A DNA stretch of 64,000 nucleotides from Diadema setosum (lineage: Eukaryota; Echinodermata; Echinoidea; Diadematoida; Diadematidae). The stretch is from assembly GCF_964275005.1 (NCBI RefSeq), contig NC_092686.1, forward strand, positions 46,498,333-46,562,332, given 5' to 3'. Below, piece by piece: positions 61,136-64,000 of this stretch. Under the pieces are notes generated by a model that ran no database searches, was not told the origin of the DNA, and worked only from the letters and a program-made list of their open reading frames with translations. Positions within the stretch are counted from its first letter, which is position 1. Each line of letters starts with the position of its first letter. A program made the translations under genes and the position numbers.

Positions 61136-61973
61136 CACAGGAGTACTGTTTTCTGTATGTTCCGTAGAGCTGTAAAATGCAGCTCTATGGCATGTTCACA
61201 GGTATTCTGTTGTAAACGCGGTGCGCTTAGTCTTTATTCTAGACGGCGAAGGGAATATCCAAAGCTTTTGATACAGTGTATATCCTTTTATCTAAAAACA
61301 ACAACAACAACAACCAAAAAAAAAAAGATTCCTCTTGAATTTTACCGTATTTTGCAATTATCTATCATTTTCCGGCAAAAACGCTAGTGTGAAAACCCTA
61401 ACACCACGCCGATGTCGCTTTATTTTCATCCAACAAAAAAGGATAATGCAAAAACAATGGACCGGTACACTACAATGCATTATAATGAATAATATTGTAA
61501 ATAAACAGAGTGATTTTTGTTTAAAATTGATTTATTTGTTTAGAGGGTAGTATAAAAATAGTATAGATAATCCCTTATATGAGGAACTTTAGATATGATA
61601 ACGGTACATTGGTCCAGATAAAGACTAAGCGCACCGCGTGACAGCTGTGGACATCATAACCCTTTGGATATTCCCTTCGCTGCCTTGAATAAAGACTAAG
61701 CGCATCGCGTTTACAACAGAACACCTGTGGACGTACGGAAGACAGTGCTCTTCTTTTTATAGCGGTTAGTTTCGATTCAGAAGTATAGGGATATAAAAAC
61801 GAGACCAAATCGGTTAAAAAAAATCATTTTTTATGACTAAGCTACTCATTTGGAAATGCTATCATAGCTTCATAAGCATATCTCTGCCCGACAAACAAAC
61901 TGACACCAAAAAGGTTTTGCCACCTCAGGTGGTACCAACAACCCATTTTTCGGGTCTTGGCCCATGGACTATA
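61136..61973. repeat. foldback block, copy B (left arm shortened)
   Basis: Matches the middle and right arm of copy A, including AATGCATTATAATGAATAAT and GATAACGGTACATTG, and ends GGCCCATGGAC. Its left arm is reduced and joins a copy of the open-frame segment 60893-61130. Confidence 0.78.
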
Positions 61974-61989
61974 AATTGAAGTGTGTTCA

Positions 61990-64000
61990 TGCTACATTTG
62001 AAGGGATAGCCAATAACGAAGGGAAAACAAACCTGAATGGCCATCTTCAGGAAGCTATTTTTTGTTGGCGATTATGAATTACTTAACTATGAAATTGAAA
62101 TAAAAACATACAGAAAAACGACTGCAAAATCTTTGCATAATGGGCCATTATTTATAATCAAGTTTCCATTACTTTTCTTTTATGATACATTTCCTTCGAT
62201 TAGTGCTCCTTTATTCTTTCCCATTACATTTCATCACTTTCCTTTCCAGCTATCCACTTCATTCCCGCCTACAAACGTATACAGATATTTTGCCCGTATA
62301 TACAATCTCAAAAGATATTGCCATAACATAGATAGGCAAACCTGACCGGATGTAACATTACATTTCGATTGCTAAAGTGTGATCGGATTACCATCCATCA
62401 AAAAGAATTTAGAAGACCATCATATTTCTCTCCCCCCCCCCACCCTCTTTGATCTCTCTCCCTCTCTTTCCAGTTATCCATTTCTTTGATTGAATAATAT
62501 CATTAGTGAAGATCACTTCTCGATGATGCTTTGCCTGTATTATATATATATATATATATATATATACAACAATATCTAATATATGTACATTCATCAAACA
62601 ACATCTAGAAGACCAGCCTATTTTTCTCCCTCTCTCTTTCTCTCCCTTTCAATCTTTCTTCTCATCGCATAGATTCCAGTGTTTCGCCTGAAGACCGGAA
62701 GACCTCATAAATGTTCTATCAAATATACAAATTCCACAAAACAATAGTCTTTCCGGTTAGTGATGAGTTTTCATCATAATAATATTATAACAAATAACTT
62801 CTGTCTTATCACTATGTGAAATCTTATTTCATGTGATTCGTAATGAGCAATACTTCTTGGCAGTAGAGTTTTAAGTCAATTATAACATTGTACATACAAT
62901 TGGCAGCATTTAACCCCTACTGTTGAATCACAAATGTGCTCGTTGATCTCTTTTATTTATCCCATGGAAACCCTAAGTCATATCTGTAGGCAGACATAGT
63001 GGATAATTCCAGAAAGCAAACTTCTTATACAAAAAAAAAAAAAAGAAGAAGAAACTTCTGTGTGGATGGCAGGTACCGCAATAGCATGGATTTTTTTCAG
63101 ATTTAGTTATCATAAGTTGTCAAAGAAAGCAAGAAAGATGCAATGATTTATTTGAATATTGAAAATCCCATCAGGCTCTTGTCAACATTATGAATGGGAT
63201 AATTGCTGAAACAAAACCGAGAAACTAACTCAAATGAAAGATTGGTCTGCGAAACTCAACTTCGATGTTGCTTGAAGTTGTTTTTTTTTTTTTCCTTTCT
63301 CTCATACCTATGAATGACAGTCTGATTATGTCATTTACAGGTCGTTCAAATAATCTACTTGGCCAACAAACCAAATAGAGGATATTCTGTATAACATTCA
63401 TGCAACGCAAGAGCCGATGGTTATTGCCTTTATGGGGTCCTATATATTCATCATGGTGAAACACAGCCTCACATATGCGAATGTTTTACGCAAGAATACT
63501 TTGAATAGACCAGGTGGCCAGAGTATCAGGTTACATTGTACCTCATTGAATAGACAGGATGTTGATATAAAGACATTCCTGGACGCGCTCGTAGAAAAGT
63601 CGGGGATTATGAGCATAATAGAGAAGTTCAAAGGCCGATTACAGACGGTCTCTTTTTTTCTGCACCGGTCCATAGAATGCATTTGCCTTCGTAGAAATAG
63701 TAAGGCGCTAATTCCTGTAAGAGGCTTAATTAAGGAGTTCGTTCAACCCACCCCGCAGAAAAGGTTTGACCAGACAAGGTGGTAGATGGGACCTCTATGA
63801 ACATCCCCAGGTAGTATGTGGTTCCAAATTGTGGTGTCAGTAGAATTTTACTGGCCACTTTTCATCATGATTTGTTGGAACAAACGTAAAAGAGTCTGCA
63901 CACGCCAAGACTATCACACGCACCACTAGCACTGCTACAGGCGCCAGTGCCAATGCTGCGTGTAGTAGTCTCAGCGCGCATATACTTTTTCTTCGATAAA
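61990..64000. other. intergenic, no gene supported
   Basis: Pyrimidine-rich tracts near 62430 and 62630 and an AT repeat. A 122-codon plus-strand frame at 63417-63785 has no recognised domain but uses mixed codons and is not low-complexity. Confidence 0.5.
62540..62566 (+). repeat. AT microsatellite
   Basis: About 13 AT repeats. Confidence 0.92.

Noticed and set aside
63417-63785. 122-codon plus-strand frame near the window end
   Set aside because: No domain, no splice partner and no neighbouring exon was recognised; kept only as a note in the intergenic entry.

Overview
The window reads as a nuclear-genome segment from a marine invertebrate deuterostome, most likely an echinoderm. I infer this from short GT-AG introns in two animal genes and from a dense population of small DNA transposons and foldback elements of the kind I associate with sea urchin and sea star genomes. 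No species can be named from the sequence alone. The base composition is AT-rich, with many microsatellites and runs of 10 to 25 G or C. There is no sign of bacterial gene organisation, and I recognised no retrovirus-like element.

Only two genes can be supported, and both assemble completely from exons joined at consensus splice sites. UXT, an alpha-type prefoldin-like protein, lies on the minus strand from 35764 down to 30474 in six exons and encodes 156 aa. EMC3, subunit 3 of the ER membrane protein complex, lies on the plus strand from 37202 to 45229 in seven exons and encodes 255 aa. They are head to head, 1.44 kb apart. That gap is filled mostly by a near-perfect 735 bp palindrome and by a second inverted repeat that carries mirrored CRE-like and YY1-like motifs.

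The rest is repeat-rich intergenic DNA. 0-15 kb holds an inverted pair of tRNA-derived SINEs, a PIF/Harbinger-type element with a decayed transposase start and another foldback inside it, a small MITE and a hAT-like element filled by a tandem repeat of about 165 bp. 15-30 kb is mostly unremarkable AT-rich DNA with microsatellites. The introns of UXT and EMC3 carry at least seven more elements.

49.3-54.8 kb is a nested stack of four elements whose order of insertion can be read from target-site duplications. It carries the same 165 bp repeat as the 12-14 kb locus, in the opposite orientation. 55.16-55.44 kb is an unusual CpG-rich array in which a CGTGCG or CGCACG hexamer recurs every 10 bp. 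57.6-62 kb contains two copies of a duplicated foldback block plus a duplicated open frame that I do not recognise.

The two genes act in different processes: chaperone/transcription cofactor work for UXT and membrane-protein insertion for EMC3. Any link between them would be a shared promoter region, which is inference.
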